The position numbers and the translations under genes were made by a program. A model generated the notes under the pieces. It was not told the DNA's origin and made no database searches. It was given only the letters and a program-made list of their open reading frames with translations. A DNA stretch of 64,000 nucleotides, taken from the IMG/VR virus record IMGVR_UViG_3300042482_001138, positions 62,001 through 126,000 of that record, one strand, 5' to 3'. Position 1 is the stretch's first letter. Every line of letters begins with the position of its first letter. This DNA comes from a virus. Of the stretch, positions 63,071-64,000 are shown in pieces.

Positions 63071-63946
63071 ATGGGTATTTCATCATCGACAAAAACAATT
63101 CCTGAATTTGTACTAAACTATATAAAGTTTCAAAACTCTATCGGTAACATAATAACTCGTACCGATATTAAAAATGCTTTAAGACAAGCTTTAAATCAAA
63201 TGCCTTGGATGTTTGGTACATCAAACAATGGTTCTGATGTTGCATCTTGGGAAAGTAGTATATACCCCACTTTTAGATCGATGTATTCAAGGGCTAAAAA
63301 TGGCTCAGGTGGGTCAAAAGGATTAGAAGATATTAAAATCATCACAAAAGATGGTATAGATTATGTTTTTCATATTGACACATTTTTGATGTCGAGCATT
63401 GGTTTCAACCTTGGTGAAATATATGGGGGAGGTCAGGAAAAAATTTCAAAAGATCCACACACAACACTACAATTCATGTTATGTAGTATCGGTAGGAAGG
63501 CGGGATATAAATTATTTGTACCAAATAACAATAGAACATCTTTCAAGGCCGATAATGGACTTACAATCGGGGGTGAATTTTCTAACGATTTAGTTGATGA
63601 TTTTATAGGATATAATGATATAACAAGACAAATTGATGTTATTTTTTTAGAAAAAACTGAAAACGGGTATCTACCAATTAGATCTTTCGAAGTTGAAAAT
63701 TCTACAAGTGTTGTTACTGGTTTAACAAGAATCAAATCATTGGGTGTAAATGGTTGTATTATATCAACTCAAAAATCTTACAAAAATATTTTTGATAAAC
63801 AATTGGAACACACCTTTACAGAATTACAAGGGAAAGTTAAGTACATAGAAGGGTCAAGAATATTCAAAATGTCAGAAGACTTTGAAGAATATGAAAAATC
63901 ATTCAGTGAAGAAGAAATCAGAGAACATATTAATACAAAACTATAA
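63071..63946 (+). CDS. Restriction-endonuclease-like protein next to the methylase
   Basis: 291 aa. The N-terminal ~60 residues (FVLNYIKFQNSIGNIITRTD, IKNALRQALNQMPWMF) look like a winged-helix DNA-binding domain. In the second half, RQIDVIFLEKTENGYLPIRS is followed by FEVENSTSVVTGLTRIKSLG. Asp in I-D-V-I and E-x-E in the next strand fit a PD-(D/E)XK nuclease core, with Glu replacing the usual Lys region or Lys supplied elsewhere. It could be the cognate nuclease of the adjacent methylase or a defence-type effector. The cleavage role is inferred. Confidence 0.55.
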   Translation: MGISSSTKTIPEFVLNYIKFQNSIGNIITRTDIKNALRQALNQMPWMFGTSNNGSDVASWESSIYPTFRSMYSRAKNGSGGSKGLEDIKIITKDGIDYVFHIDTFLMSSIGFNLGEIYGGGQEKISKDPHTTLQFMLCSIGRKAGYKLFVPNNNRTSFKADNGLTIGGEFSNDLVDDFIGYNDITRQIDVIFLEKTENGYLPIRSFEVENSTSVVTGLTRIKSLGVNGCIISTQKSYKNIFDKQLEHTFTELQGKVKYIEGSRIFKMSEDFEEYEKSFSEEEIREHINTKL

Positions 63947-63949
63947 AAA

Positions 63950-64000
63950 ATGAAATACATTTTATTTACGTATCGTTGTGACGATAAAAAAAATGAAACG
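63950..64000 (+). CDS. Start of an unidentified gene (partial)
   Basis: An ATG three bases after the preceding stop opens a frame through the window end (17 codons: MKYILFTYRCDDKKNET). Too little is visible for a function. Confidence 0.5.
   Translation, partial: MKYILFTYRCDDKKNET

Overview
This AT-rich window is part of the genome of a large T4-like, contractile-tailed bacteriophage that most likely infects a member of the Bacteroidota (Flavobacteriia-like). The phage assignment rests on a T4-type tail tube, a PF12322-type gp26-like baseplate protein, gp53-, gp25- and gp6-like baseplate proteins, a tape-measure candidate, and a T4-style replication and recombination set: gp32-like SSB, UvsX, FEN-type RNase H, gp41-like helicase, primase and gp47/gp46. 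The host assignment is an inference from four things: SprB-like repeats in the fibres, a DUF5522-like cysteine-rich protein, promoters resembling the Bacteroidota TTG-N20-TAnnTTTG pattern, and start codons that lack Shine-Dalgarno sequences.

Layout. Bases 1-16570 hold tail genes: a partial unknown gene, tail tube, gp26-like protein followed by an overlapping frame that looks like a frameshifted tail-assembly chaperone, tape measure, two giant baseplate/hub proteins (1612 and 2135 aa) flanking a gp53/LysM-like protein, and two small late genes. Bases 16616-23887 hold a DNA-metabolism block: SSB, UvsX, RNase H, helicase, a compact B12-dependent ribonucleotide reductase and the DUF5522-like protein. 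Bases 23912-39362 return to baseplate and tail genes, including an 1819-aa protein with an internal membrane-spanning bundle. Bases 39359-51847 are the fibre/adhesin region, with SprB-like repeats, Pro-Thr and poly-Thr linkers, repeated receptor-type modules and an embedded glycosyltransferase-like gene. Bases 51896-53015 hold a RuvC-like nuclease and a secreted protein with its own promoter. Bases 53038-54871 are two adhesin genes on the minus strand. Bases 54955-62322 carry primase, a RecB-like nuclease, small proteins and the gp47/gp46 pair. Bases 62357-63946 hold a Dam-like methylase next to a nuclease-like protein, followed by a gene cut by the window end.

Regulation. Two promoter classes can be read from the sequence. 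A TATTTAT element lies 13-15 bases before the start codon of eight genes, mostly structural, and at other distances before five more; this is a candidate late promoter. A TTG-N20-TAnn(T/C)TTT element precedes the SSB, primase, gp47 and methylase genes, and for three of them it sits so close to the ATG that transcripts would be leaderless or nearly so. Six clear hairpin-plus-T-tract terminators separate the transcription units. No tRNA genes, CRISPR arrays, insertion sequences or reverse transcriptases were seen, and no stretch over 300 bases lacks a gene.
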